Assembly: GCA_033182465.1 (NCBI GenBank)
Contig: CP137323.1
Span: 434,001-498,000 of the forward strand
DNA: 64,000 nucleotides
Direction: 5' to 3'
From: Sanghuangporus weigelae
Lineage: Eukaryota > Basidiomycota > Agaricomycetes > Hymenochaetales > Hymenochaetaceae
Part shown: piece by piece, positions 36,818 to 47,609 of the stretch
How positions within the stretch are numbered: the first letter of the stretch is position 1
Layout: each line of letters starts with the position of its first letter
Notes under the pieces: generated by a model
What the model saw: only the letters and a program-made list of their open reading frames with translations
What the model was told of the DNA's origin: nothing
The model's database searches: none
Translations under genes and position numbers: made by a program

Positions 36818-37800
36818 CTACGTCTTGAAGATAATGATCAAAATGAGCAGCACAAAAATTAGCGCTGCGATCATGTACGTCGACACTGAGTAATTGTAAA
36901 TATCAGTTCCAGTACGACGATATAAATACGGAACACCTACAATTCCCCTTGACGCCTCTACCAAACCGCTCCAGTCTCCTCCTCGCATTCCCTAACCGCC
37001 CATGCGTCTCATCAACCTCTTCCTCCAGTTCACTGAGCAAACCATTATGCACGTTCAGTTCGTCGTTAATCTGGAGCGAGATGTCCCGCTGCCGGCCGAC
37101 GGAGCGGGAAAGGTGATCTAAGTGCCCATCTTGCTCTGTAACGAAAACACCACGAATGGATTATTTCAAAATTAACAGAAGGAGTGAAGATTGAATGTAA
37201 AAGCGAACGTACCCTCCATCAACAGCCTCTGCTGCTCGAGCACCTCGGCCGGCGCGACATCGCGATCGGGCGAAGGAGGGGGTTCATCTGAATACGGCAC
37301 GTATCGCTGGTCTTTCTGCGGGAGGGGTGGCGGAGTCGGCGCTGACGACGCTGGGTCTGGCGTTCTTGGTAATTTGGGGGACTCCCTTACAACTGGTGGC
37401 AATCTGCACAACAATCATATATACGGACGCGTTATTGTATTTAATGAGATACTTGAATTACTTGGTCGTAAGGAGGAGGACTAAGAAGTACTTACGGCTC
37501 GACGTTCCCCGCATCTCCACCCAACATATCCCTCATCCTCGAGAACTGATTTCTCAACAGCCCACTCGCTTCCTTCTCTGCCTTCGCGTTCCTATTCCCA
37601 TTGCCGTTCGAACTTTGCACCTGAGCCTCAAGCGCAAGTATACCCGCGCGCAGCTGTACGAGGTTCCGTGTGATCTGCTGCGTGCTCGCAGCAGGTGCAG
37701 CCTGGTTAAGTGACTGTAAACGCTGTCTCTCGAGAAGAAGAGAGAGCGTTTGAGTCGACAACGATGTTAGTCTTGCTAGTGATGTTGATGTGCTGGACAT
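36818..37800 (-). CDS. SYN8: Qc-SNARE Syn8 / syntaxin-8-like
   Basis: Exons 37800-37496, 37403-37213, 37135-36941 and 36885-36818 give 252 residues. The ATG at 37800 has good context (AAAATGTCC); a longer in-frame start would precede it by 23 codons. The Qc-SNARE motif fills residues about 166-225 (EQDGHLDHLSRSVGRQRDIS, then INDELNVHNGLL and VDETHGRL), with the central-layer Gln in the QIND stretch. A C-terminal membrane anchor follows (YMIAALIFVLLILIIIFKT). A proline-rich linker is encoded by exon 2. Expected to act in endosomal/trans-Golgi fusion. Intron 3 lies exactly between the SNARE motif and the anchor. Confidence 0.92.
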
Positions 37801-37990
37801 TTTAGAGAATGAGGGTTGCGGAGGAAGCGGTAACCTGAAGAGGGTGGTGTCGATCAGCGTCGATCGCATATTTTAGGCAAACTAAACGAAGTGAAGTTAC
37901 TATTTTAAGTATACTCGTTCTGCGACTGGGGATCTATAGGGACATATCTATACTACATGACGTGAATTATAAAATTTGTAAAGTCCTCCA

Positions 37991-40681
37991 TCACTTATAT
38001 AATTTATCGGCAGCATACCACGTCCTTTCCTGTCTTTTCCACCAGAGAATGTCCCAATGATGTTTTAGGAAGTACTTCTCAAACATTTGGACAAGAAGTG
38101 CGGTATCGTCCACTGAAATTAAGGCTGGCTTGTGGGGCTAATGTATGATGAATGACGTAAGTAGCTGCATAGAGACACGACCAGAACAAAGTAGCATACA
38201 TCTGCTGAAGACTCATCTTCCTCAGTTATTGCCATATCAAAGTCATGTTTCTCGACCTTGCGACGTTTCTGGCTCATAATCATCAACAATGAAAGCCTGT
38301 CTAGCTTTTTAGTTCACCTACTTTAAGTCGCCCTATACCAACGTCATTTCCCTCAGAATCCTAATTCCGAACGTGGTAGTAAGTTACATCATACAAAGCA
38401 GTTAAATCAATACACTTACAAAAGCCGGTAAAATTTGTTTACAGCTCGTAGCTTCGTCACCAGTAACTTGAGAATCCACCTTGACAGCAATTGGTCTCCT
38501 ATCGACCTTGATAGGATCACCGCTGTCGCGCAGCCTGACGATATGCTTCCAGAGTAACCTCTGCATGAACTCATGTAAATGGAACTCGTATCGTTCTCCT
38601 CTTCCTGTCCCAGCGACGTTGTACCATGGTATCAATAAATACGTATTGATAATGTCTAGCGAAGCGTAGATCTCGCAAAGCTTTTCGTCGTCGTCGGCAG
38701 TATACAAGGAAGGAAGGCCGATGACGAAAAAATCGCACGAACTACGGTCTCCCAACTTCTTCTCCCTCAGGTGCTTGAATGCCTCACCTCTCTTCCTTTT
38801 CATCGATTCCAATTCCTCCGGAGCCACATCTTTGCCGGCAGGCACCATTCGATAGAAGAACAAGAGCAAGATCCAGAACACAGACTCAGCGTTGTGCATA
38901 ACTCCATGTCGGAATGAATCGGTCATTTCCTTGTCAGATGTTAACACTTTCCACTGCGGTCGTTCCATTCGCTCGCTGGCAAAAAATCCGTCCCAGATAT
39001 CCTTTTCCTTGTTGTCAGCGTATCTGTCGTTTCCGGTCGCCACCGCTTTCTGTAACGCCCGGGCTTTAGATTCAACCAATCCATGAGTATAGTTTAAGTT
39101 ACGAGGCATGATCACGTCATGAGCCATGAACATCGGCGTGCCCTAAGCAAAAAAGAAAGTGATTCATTTACAGACATTTTTGTTGGCGGATTTCGATAAT
39201 ACTTACAGTCGCATCTCTCAAATCATCCGCTGGATCCTCAAGGTCAGCCGCACGATCGAAGTCAGCTAGCGCAACTCGAATACGGGCTCTGAAAAACGGA
39301 AGAAGACAGCTAATCATCATCAAATACTAACAACGCACTTGTCTTCTCCAAGAAGTTCATGCACGAAACGATATTTCCTTCCCGACTCCATATCGTGACT
39401 CGCCTTCCTCGCAGCAGGAACTTCCTCGCTCTGCGGAATGACAAGGACGTTCCCCCAACTCACATCTCAATGTAAAATCTTCTTCTCCTGGATCAGATAT
39501 CGAAGTACTGATCGTGCACGCACAATTAACGCGATTGACCAAGTATAGATGATGCATTCCTCACCTTCAAGAAGATCATACATGGCCTCAAGGAAATCCT
39601 GGACCGTACTACACGAGCAAAGGGGGTACCCAATCGTCTTCAACACTAGTAGGTTTCGCCTTCGCTTACTTTCCTCATCTATCTCGATTGAGTCAATGGA
39701 AAGCGCCCTATCGATCTGTACCACACCGGGCACGCCAATTAGTTTCTCAAGAATGCTACGCTCCCTGTTATAGTGATTCCCCTTGTGCCAACTATATTTG
39801 AAGATTCGCGCATCCGATTGCTCGTTCTCGCTGGCCACTATGGCAATGAAAGGTTTTCGTCCATTTCCCCGACCCGAGAATAACTGAAGAAGACGATATT
39901 TTTGACCGCTGAGAGTCACCGAGTAGGTCCCGATGGTGCGCTTCTTCACCTCAAGAACGTCTCGGAGCTTAGGAATGGCAGGAAGTCTCCCTCTTGTAGC
40001 TTCGTCGACAATACACCTGACTAACTTGTAAAGTTTCTCGATACTTTGTGGACCGTCCCACTCGACCCTTTCCCACATCAGCTGCCTATCAAGGCCTAGA
40101 CCAATAAGGCGGAATGTTCTCTTGTTAGCGATGAGTCCGTACTGCATGGATATTTCGGGCTTGTGGCGCGAAAGCAGGAAAAGATATCGCAGGCACTGTC
40201 CGTCTGGGTTCGCTGAGGCTTTACACTCTACAACGGAAACGAGTCCTTGCGTGGGTGGAACTACTGGCCAATCGGGATCTTTTCGAGTGAGTACGCCGAG
40301 TACAATTCTCCGTGCAGTCTCGCGAGGAACGAAGAAGCCCACCAGATCAGGCTTCTCGGTATTGGTATTGGGCATGACTTGCAGGTTTGACCTGGAATTC
40401 TCGATAAAAATGAGGACTTCCTTCCCATCGTATGGTGCCAAGTCAAGGCATATTCGACTCAAGATTGCCGCTAGAGGTTCATAAATGGGCATCTCGACTT
40501 TCGTATCCTTGATTATGCTGACTTTGCTGGTGAGGATGCGACACGATTCTTCTTCAACCTCATCTAATGGTCCCTCTATTTTCTGGTTTCCTTGTTCACC
40601 TTTATGGGTACTATAGAATGCAGCAAACTCGGGAGCGAAGAAAGCAGAATCTTTCTCCCGACTGAATATTTGAGAAGTCAT
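37991..40681 (-). pseudogene. FunK1-type kinase, copy B, with a stop in the catalytic loop
   Basis: Seven exons match copy A in position and phase: 40681-39565, 39507-39339, 39288-39207, 39142-38420, 38360-38322, 38268-38200 and 38128-37991. Together they make 779 codons with a single internal stop. That stop, TGA at 39469-39467, falls at codon 386, exactly where copy A has the Arg of HRDVSWGN (a CGA to TGA change would explain it). All else looks well kept: ADFDRAADLEDP, GTPMFMAHD and the C-terminal DILWWKRQERTW. Translation would give a 385-residue N-terminal fragment with no kinase core. The clean remainder suggests a recent lesion, a sequencing error, or selection on the N-terminal part. 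Confidence 0.8.
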
Positions 40682-40888
40682 GGTTGTTGACGAAGTTGGG
40701 TGAATGCAAAGGGTGGAACCCGAGAATGTAGTTTATTTCCACAACATGACATAATACAATATCACTATTAGTAAGAATCCACCACATGATCATCATGATT
40801 CACAGCAGCTAGTGGCTAGTTTTTTCAAATCGGTCTTATATTCACTGGGCCCTTTGTAGATGTTAAGAGTAGATAACAATAACAGAGT

Positions 40889-41971
40889 TCACCCCCCCCC
40901 CCCCCCGGGTCTTTTCTCCCCCGCTTTCTTGTGTTTTGCGTGACTTATTAGGAAGAGCGTAGTGACAGACGTGAAGATGTATCGGAAGTCCTTGAGGATA
41001 GGCAAAAGGCGAAGAATTTCGAGTACGGTGTCGTCGCGAGTAATTTCACTGTGGACGGCCAGAAATGTCAAGGGTGGTAGAGAACGCTTGAAGAAATTGA
41101 CAAGTGGCTCGCCCCACAACACAAGAGCATTCAAGGACGGAAGAATCACGTTGTCTAGGATCGACTCCGAACTCCTATAGCACCGGTCATGCATCAATAT
41201 CAGGCACCTGAGTCCAGGCACTAGAACAGGGCTCTCATGTTGCGATCGTAGAGGGATAGGTGGTTTGACACGTTTATTAAAGTTGATATGAAGCTCTTCG
41301 AGGAACGGAGCGGCCTTCATAAAGTTGAGACACGAGCGGATGACGCCATCCATCAAGTAAACGCGCTGGAACGTCAATGTGCTCGGTGATCTCAAGAGGC
41401 GAAGTGTTTCATCGCACGACGACAAATCAAAGTTACCACAAAGTTCGACCGCTCTTAGTCGCAATGACTTGCTAAAATCGATGGAGACGCGCAATTGTTG
41501 CGCGACCGCCAAGCTCAGCGAGGTCAGCTTTGGCATGTTCGCCAGATGCAAATCCGGAACCCCGTCGACGAGCAGAGCTGGGAACCAGAAAATGTTGATA
41601 TTGTGCCATCGATGCTGCTGGGAGACCAATGCCTTTATAATCTCCAAAGCAACGAATTCTGCCTCTTTAAATATTGGGTCCCGCTTTACAAATACGAGGT
41701 CAAGCCTGTAATTGAGCGATGCTCCTTTCGAACGCTCGAGCCAGGTGTCAAAAACTTCCTTTGCGTGCTTGTTAAAGCGTATCGTATTGCGATCGATGAA
41801 AAGATACGACCACAACCTCCGATCAGAGATAGCTATGTCCCGCCAGACGCGACACGCTTGTGATATACGAAGCGGGGTCTCGATGCATTCCTGAAAACCA
41901 CAGTACCAATCTTCTCCAGGAACTGCCTCGGAAAATATGTGAGAGAGAATTTCGGGTGGAAACCTGTTCAT
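40889..41971 (-). CDS. F-box/LRR-like protein, 3'-truncated
   Basis: One open frame of 360 residues from ATG 41971 (MNRFPPEILSHIFSEAV). An F-box fills residues about 2-45 (with RISQACRVWRDIAISDRRLW), followed by leucine-rich segments (LRLLRSPSTLTFQRVYL, LPSLNALVLWGEPL, EILRLLPILKDFRYI). It is a clear paralogue of the gene at 44.5-45.9 kb, but where that one goes on for about 100 residues, this frame leaves the homology after KDFRYIFTSV and ends in a run of Gly coded by 15 consecutive C. The C-terminal part has been lost or replaced. It may still make a protein, or be a pseudogene in early decay. The upstream start is uncertain. Confidence 0.7.
   Translation of the reverse strand: MNRFPPEILSHIFSEAVPGEDWYCGFQECIETPLRISQACRVWRDIAISDRRLWSYLFIDRNTIRFNKHAKEVFDTWLERSKGASLNYRLDLVFVKRDPIFKEAEFVALEIIKALVSQQHRWHNINIFWFPALLVDGVPDLHLANMPKLTSLSLAVAQQLRVSIDFSKSLRLRAVELCGNFDLSSCDETLRLLRSPSTLTFQRVYLMDGVIRSCLNFMKAAPFLEELHINFNKRVKPPIPLRSQHESPVLVPGLRCLILMHDRCYRSSESILDNVILPSLNALVLWGEPLVNFFKRSLPPLTFLAVHSEITRDDTVLEILRLLPILKDFRYIFTSVTTLFLISHAKHKKAGEKRPGGGGG
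40892..40906. repeat. Homopolymer run of 15 C
   Basis: It lies at the point where the F-box paralogue loses its normal 3' end. Runs of this kind are slippage-prone and are also common assembly-error sites. Confidence 0.9.
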
Positions 41972-44546
41972 CCAGATGACTGAGGCTGTCGATGATTGTG
42001 GAGAAAATCACTACAAGAAGCTCATTCGCGTACGTATACGTGGCGCCGGTAAGTTCCGACATTGTTAGTTAGCATAAATAACACTGTAAACCATACATAT
42101 AGTAAAACTTTTCGTTTCACTCACCATCTTTCTCGTCCTGCGACACGGAAAATGCTTCTTCATGGCTGCGAGTCTCCATTTAGCATCGAATATCCCTTCC
42201 AGACGTCTTGAGTCTTCCCATCCCACAGGGATGAAAAACCACCTCCATTTCCAATGGAGCTTTGATTGAATTGGGGTCAAAGCGGACCATGTTGTTAACG
42301 AAATTCTTAACGTCACTTCCATCAATCAGACATATTTTGGTTCTGGAGGCTATGGAGTTGCTGATGAACTGTCATTCCGGAACGATGATGCTTTCGCGTC
42401 AATATAGCCACCCCAACTATGTAGTTGAGGCGTATAAGATCTCATGCTTCTAGAGCAGTCGGCATCGCATCTTGATACTTTTCTTCTTGTCATGTCGGTT
42501 CTAACGGAAAGAACGGTTAACATCGAAGTCCGTACTATGCCCAGAGCAAAAGTATGTGCAATTTTTGATCCGCCTGTTTCATCCGTCTGTTAATTTTTTT
42601 ATTCTTATTTTTCGATCTCAATAATCAGTACATTGCTGGTGCGCTCCACACCCGTTCAATCTAGACAGGCAACGCATAAACGTCATTATGCCAGTTGCAA
42701 CACTCACTCTCTGTGTAAGCTAGGATGTTGACATAGAGTAATAAGCTGACATCCTTCGTAGATATACAATTATGTAACGACTGTGGACGACGAGGTAAGA
42801 ATGCACCTATCATTGGTTTTTTCCCGGCTTTGCTGGATGTTCCTGGAATTAGATTTTGCTCATATGGTCTAAACGCCGCAACATTCTCATCTTTACTGTA
42901 AACCGATATCTCCCATTTATTACTAGTGGTCTGCTCCTCTATGGCATGTTCCCTATTCGAGTCGTATGTCTTGAGCTTACTGGCACTTTCCGCATTTTCA
43001 GTCTCCGTGTTTGTGAAGGACGACTCCGAGGTAGGCACCTTTCATTCTCCTACTTCATTTTTCCATGAGTTGGGTAAATTTACATATTGCAGCTTTGCGG
43101 AACTTTGATCCCTTTAACCATTTGTAAGATGCATTTGCGTACCTTCTGCTTGACAGAATATTTTATTTTAGGCATATAGGCACATCTCTCGTTTCAATGT
43201 CATTGGCTGGAAGTGAGTAAATCGCCCCTTAACAGCGACAGGATAATTATATGTCATTCAAAAGATCTCATGAGGATTCGTATATATGCAATATGGGAAA
43301 GGAAGAAAAGTATAGCCATACTGCTGACCTCGTTCATTGTAAGCCACGTATCTCTAGTACCAGTACCGGCGCCCGTGTATTGACGATATTAAATACCAGT
43401 TTATCTTGATAACATCACTTGTGATTGTACTAAAGGACTCTCGAGTCGAAGAAGGTCAGCTACTCAGTTCCAAAATCAAACAAAGTAAAGAGCGACTGAA
43501 AGGATTGTTGAATAGTGCAAGTGCACATGTACAGTTCAGGGTGCAAGAGGGGTTTGAGCGGAAAGCATATTTGGGTGCCGTACCTCCTAGTCCTAATTGA
43601 AGACATAAGTGAGTGCGGTACGGCAAATCGGCTACCGTATGTCCACTCAAGGCAGTTATTGGTTTTTGTGGATACCAGCTTTGTTGGTGCTCATGTTGGT
43701 GAAGCATGCGCAGTTCTGTGAGTCTGGTGTCACGGTTCAGCATGTACGTCAAAAACTGATTGTTTTGTCTCGATCTTCCAAGGCGACGGCTCCACCATGA
43801 GACTTGTGACAACTCTTATACGCGATGGTATTGAATTTGTCATGCTACCTATTATTCGTCTTTTCACTGAATCATTCCCGAGAATAGGCTTGTTCTATCA
43901 TTCATGCATGATAGGTATGCATAGTATCAAGCTTATTCGCATGTACTCATACAGCATCAGCATCCTCGCTTGTATTCTGCTTCACAGCGGCGCTCGGGCC
44001 AGTGAGTACATTTTTTTTCTTTCATACTCACATAAAACGGGCTTACATCTCTTGACCCAGGAAATAATTCCTACATTGACTCTTGTGTACGTGTCTCGAG
44101 GCTGAGGAATTCTGGAGCACTGATTGTCGGTCGCATGTTCAGACCTATCGCAGTCCTTAAGAGCATCCTTTGTATGCATCTGTCGGTTCGTCTTATGTCA
44201 GTCCATGAAGCAACTCTTGAAGACATCAGCATGGGGGACGTGAATGAATGGGAGAGTACGGCAAGTTAAAATGCTTCTGTTTCGTATAAACGCTCTTGCG
44301 TTGCGAGAATCACGAGCTGCTTATTACTGTACAAAAGATTTACATTCAAGTTGCTAATAACGTGGCATCTGTATTGTACATAGCCCACAAGCTCCGATGC
44401 CATTATACATACAAGTCACTAAAACGATCAAGTTCTCAGTATCGTAATGGGACCAAAGGATAACAAAAGCACTAATCAGCTCCAGCCCGGATGCAATGCC
44501 CACCGCAACATTTCACTTTGCACAGAACTACGTGATAAACTCACGG
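41972..44546. other. Accessory intergenic region between the two F-box genes
   Basis: It holds an orphan open stretch on the minus strand at about 42124-42321 (reads ...WEDSRRLEGIFDAKWRLA) with a possible GTGAGT donor after it, no recognised family. It also holds copy A of a segmental duplication. No complete gene could be built. Confidence 0.4.
43630..44510 (+). repeat. Segmental duplication, copy A
   Basis: It aligns in order with 47610-48510, for example CTTGACCCAGG, GAGGAATTCTGGAGCA, GTCAATCCATGAAGCAAC (A has GTCAGTCCATGAAGCAAC), GCGAGAATCACG and AGCC(C)CGATGCAATG. Parts read as hydrophobic peptides (LVTTLIRDGIEFVMLPIIR) that resemble the end of Agaricomycete multi-pass membrane proteins, but no intact gene is left. 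The right end matches the 3' end of the secreted protein gene near copy B, in degenerate form. Confidence 0.7.
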
Positions 44547-45899
44547 TCAAACACCAATACGGGAGAATGGAGTCCATCTAGGGGCCTGACACATGCGACT
44601 AACAAAGAATCCACCAATTTCCAGACGTTCCTGCAAATCGGACGTATCCCGTAGACTGGTGACATCCAATTTCAACCCCCCAGCGGGTAAACCAACCTTC
44701 TTAAACGAATCCACAATCTGCGATCGAGATTCGAGCATTGAGATGAAAGCATCTATGCACGTCCTCCTGTCCTCCATAAATTGTATCGTGGGAGAGACCA
44801 ACGTTTCGAGGGCTGGACACGCTATTTGAGCGCCGCCTGTTGCGCTATCTGTTATTGTAAGCTCCTGAAAGAAGCGGGCTGAGACGGATGCTTCGAAATA
44901 CCGGAATTCTCGGAGAGTTGGTAGGAGTCGAAGGATTTCGATTACAGTATCTTCACGCATGTCAGCGCAGTCGAGGTGCAAAAACGTCAAAGGAGGTGAA
45001 GAACCATGAAAAAAGTCGAGGAGCGGCTGGCCGGCTCGGCTACTCATAAGTTGAAGTGCCTTTAGAGACGGGAGAGTCACATTGTCCAGAACCAGTTCCG
45101 GCCCAGTATAATAACTCTCCAATCTCAAGTACTGCAATCTGGATGTCAAAACACGTTTCTCCGAGCGAAGAGTATCCGGCGCAGAAGCATCTCCTTCAAA
45201 GTTAATATGAATTTCCTCAAGGAAGGGAGTAGCCTCCAAAAAGGCGAGACATGAGCGTACAGCAGTCTTCAAGCATCTCCGCCGGAATGTCAGCGTGCTC
45301 GGTAACGTCAACTGGAGAAGAGGCGGTTTACTAGTCACCAGTTCGACATCGCCCCAAATGCTGACTCTTTTCAGTTTTGGAGACTGTCCGATATCAATGA
45401 AAGCCTTCGTTTCGCCCCCGCACGTCAAATCCATTGTAGTCAACATCGGCATGTTCCTCATGTCGAGGATCGGGGAAGGACCGTACTCCCTTCCTCTCCA
45501 GACCAAAAAAGCCTCCTCCCATCGATGCTGCTGCGACACCAATGTGTTTAGCATGTATACCACGTGATTTACCCTTTCCCTCCCCTGGTAATTCTTGAAA
45601 TTGAACCTGAACCAGAAATGGAGGAGGGCTCCTTTCGTTCGCGCGAGAAAGACGTCGAAAATCGCCTTTATGTCCCGAAGACCATCAAATGATGAGTCAT
45701 CGGCACGGAAGTATGACCATAAACGTCCGTCAGAAATTGCGACCTCGCGCCAGCTGTGGCAGACATGCGATATACGAAGAGGCTGCAGAAAGCTCCAGAT
45801 CCGGACTTGGTACGTTTGAGTTACACATTCGAGGAATATATCGGAAAGAACTTCGGGAGGAATCTTATTAGCAATCATACTTCTTGACGAGTAACTCAT
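44547..45899 (-). CDS. F-box/LRR-like protein
   Basis: Single-exon frame of 450 residues from ATG 45899 (MSYSSRSMIANKIPPEVLSD). The frame is open for a further 86 codons upstream, but that part overlaps an inverted repeat and does not match the paralogue, so the shorter start is preferred. An F-box lies at residues about 12-55 (IPPEVLSDIFLECV, RISHVCHSWREVAISDGRLW). Leucine-rich segments follow (LTFRRRCL, LPSLKALQLMSS, LTFLHLDCADMREDTVIEIL), and the C-terminus is complete (SQIVDSFKKVGLPAGGLKLD). Likely a substrate adaptor of an SCF ligase, one of a large Agaricomycete family. It is the only full-length member of the three copies in the window. Confidence 0.82.
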   Translation of the reverse strand: MSYSSRSMIANKIPPEVLSDIFLECVTQTYQVRIWSFLQPLRISHVCHSWREVAISDGRLWSYFRADDSSFDGLRDIKAIFDVFLARTKGALLHFWFRFNFKNYQGRERVNHVVYMLNTLVSQQHRWEEAFLVWRGREYGPSPILDMRNMPMLTTMDLTCGGETKAFIDIGQSPKLKRVSIWGDVELVTSKPPLLQLTLPSTLTFRRRCLKTAVRSCLAFLEATPFLEEIHINFEGDASAPDTLRSEKRVLTSRLQYLRLESYYTGPELVLDNVTLPSLKALQLMSSRAGQPLLDFFHGSSPPLTFLHLDCADMREDTVIEILRLLPTLREFRYFEASVSARFFQELTITDSATGGAQIACPALETLVSPTIQFMEDRRTCIDAFISMLESRSQIVDSFKKVGLPAGGLKLDVTSLRDTSDLQERLEIGGFFVSRMCQAPRWTPFSRIGV

Positions 45900-46028
45900 G
45901 GTTTGCGAAATGGGGGGAAAGATGAAGGTTCTGAGAGAGATTTTGAGCAATGACTCAGGAGAGGAGGAGAGGAACTGTCTCAGCGTATTACGTAAACCGC
46001 TTGTAAGATTTTGAAGGCCTATAGTCCT

Positions 46029-46459
46029 TACAGCCGATTCCGAAAACCTTAACAGTACACAACTACAAAAATTCAGGGTCCAGGTTCCCACTCCATATAG
46101 AGAAAGGTCTATACCTATTGAGGTGCTGCCCAGAGCCCAAGCCTTGCTGACTAACAATCAGATCAGAAGGGATCGGCATTGATAACTGTAGATTATGCAA
46201 TCATCCAGAAAACAACACAAAGCAAAATGAATTTGGTAGAGCACTAAATTCATGGTAAATAACATGTCAGATGTCAATGTGATTATCTTACTGGCTATGC
46301 GTTTATCTCTGGGGCATGAAAGTAGTGAAGTTGTTGAGGGGACAGGGTTTTACCTAGACTACTGACTAGACACACGGAGCTTCTCCATATAGGATGGACC
46401 CTTGGACCCTGAATTTTTGTAGTTGAGTGCACTGTCAAAATTTTCGGAATCGGCTGTAA
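46029..46459. repeat. Imperfect inverted repeat, 72-77 bp arms
   Basis: Arms 46029-46100 and 46383-46459 are reverse complements with scattered mismatches; the shared core is CAAAAATTCAGGGTCCA. The right arm ends exactly where the neighbouring terminal-repeat element begins. Confidence 0.75.
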
Positions 46460-47580
46460 AGGCCTGATCGGTAAAAAAAATAACGGTGGATACAGTCATT
46501 GGCCAGTCCTTTGAACACCTATTACAGATCTACTTTTACAGCTTACCATGTAACACTTTTCTCAAATATTAGTGCATAATCCAATTATCTACCATGAGAT
46601 ACACTTGCTGATTTTTTTCGGAGTCGTGAAATGGGCTAGAAAAATTAATACGGCCAACAGAAAAAACATAGGTGTCCATCACATAAACGGCTCCTTTGAA
46701 CACCGTGTGACACTACAAACTGCTTAATATCGGCTAATTTGCCGACTTGGCATAACAACATTGATCGCATTATGTAATTAAACTGCTTGTGTATCTGCCA
46801 CATTTTTGGCTTGTTTGGCTTGCATTAATTTACTGAAAGCATATTCCTCCTTGAAAATATATGATAAGACACTTGTAATAGATAGATATTTGCTTGCAAA
46901 CTTAGAATACACATTGGTTCACAGAAAAATGCACAGGACCAATTTGATCAGACTGATGTTTACTAGTTTCAACAAATTTTACCAGTGTATAATTTTTCCT
47001 GACCCAACAACTTGCTCAATTTACTTAAAACTTGGATATCAGATCATGTATACACTTTGCATCTGCAGCATTTTTCTTGTGGCGAGGGATGAAGAATTGA
47101 GTGAGAAAATGCAAGGTGTTTAAAGGAATGGTACTGTTTAAAGGACCGGTTAATGACTGTAGCTTATCCAAAGATTAAGATCGTGGGACTAGTCTACCTG
47201 TTGTGAGGTAATGTAGTCGGCAGCACTCGGCATCTGCTGATCACTGGATTACAAACACAATCAACATACTTGCCACATTTAAAAGTTACATGTCCCAACA
47301 GCTGATGGTGACTTAGAATTACTTGGTAATAATAAAAGTAGCTTTACTCTGTCAGCATGCAAGTCAAAGTCTACATATCCCAGCTGGATGATTTATTGCA
47401 AATGTATGATTGAGGCAGATCCCTGCCATTTTGGTACCGGAACATTACGGATGTGATGATTACACTATCTGAGCAAATAGGAACAAATAAAGAGGGAAAA
47501 TGCCGGATCCCACGTCGTTAACTCGTTATCCAGTTATCCGCCCTTATCCACCCGTTATTTTTTTTACCGATCAGGGCCTA
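46460..47580. mobile_element. Non-autonomous DNA element with about 32-bp terminal inverted repeats
   Basis: The left end is 46460-46492 and the right end 47546-47580. They are inverted copies of GGCCTGATCGGTAAAAAAAA followed by TAACGG(G)TGGATA, differing by two single-base indels. The interior (about 1.05 kb) has no transposase frame, so it would be a non-autonomous (MITE-like or deleted) DNA transposon. I could not find a convincing target-site duplication, so the superfamily is open (the ends are reminiscent of, but do not prove, hAT). Confidence 0.6.
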
Positions 47581-47609
47581 AGTAATAAATATGGTCATAA
47601 GTGCAGATG

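Noticed and set aside
42661-43038. 126-codon minus-strand frame rich in Ser/Thr/Glu
   Set aside because: No ATG at its start, no motif, no partner exon; composition alone is not enough.
43797-44105. Membrane-protein-like frame in duplication copy A as a functional gene
   Set aside because: The matching frame in copy B is broken in different places and neither has a full set of membrane segments or an acceptable upstream exon.
45900-46157. Longer start of the intact F-box gene at 46157
   Set aside because: The extra 86 codons overlap one arm of an inverted repeat and do not match the paralogue.
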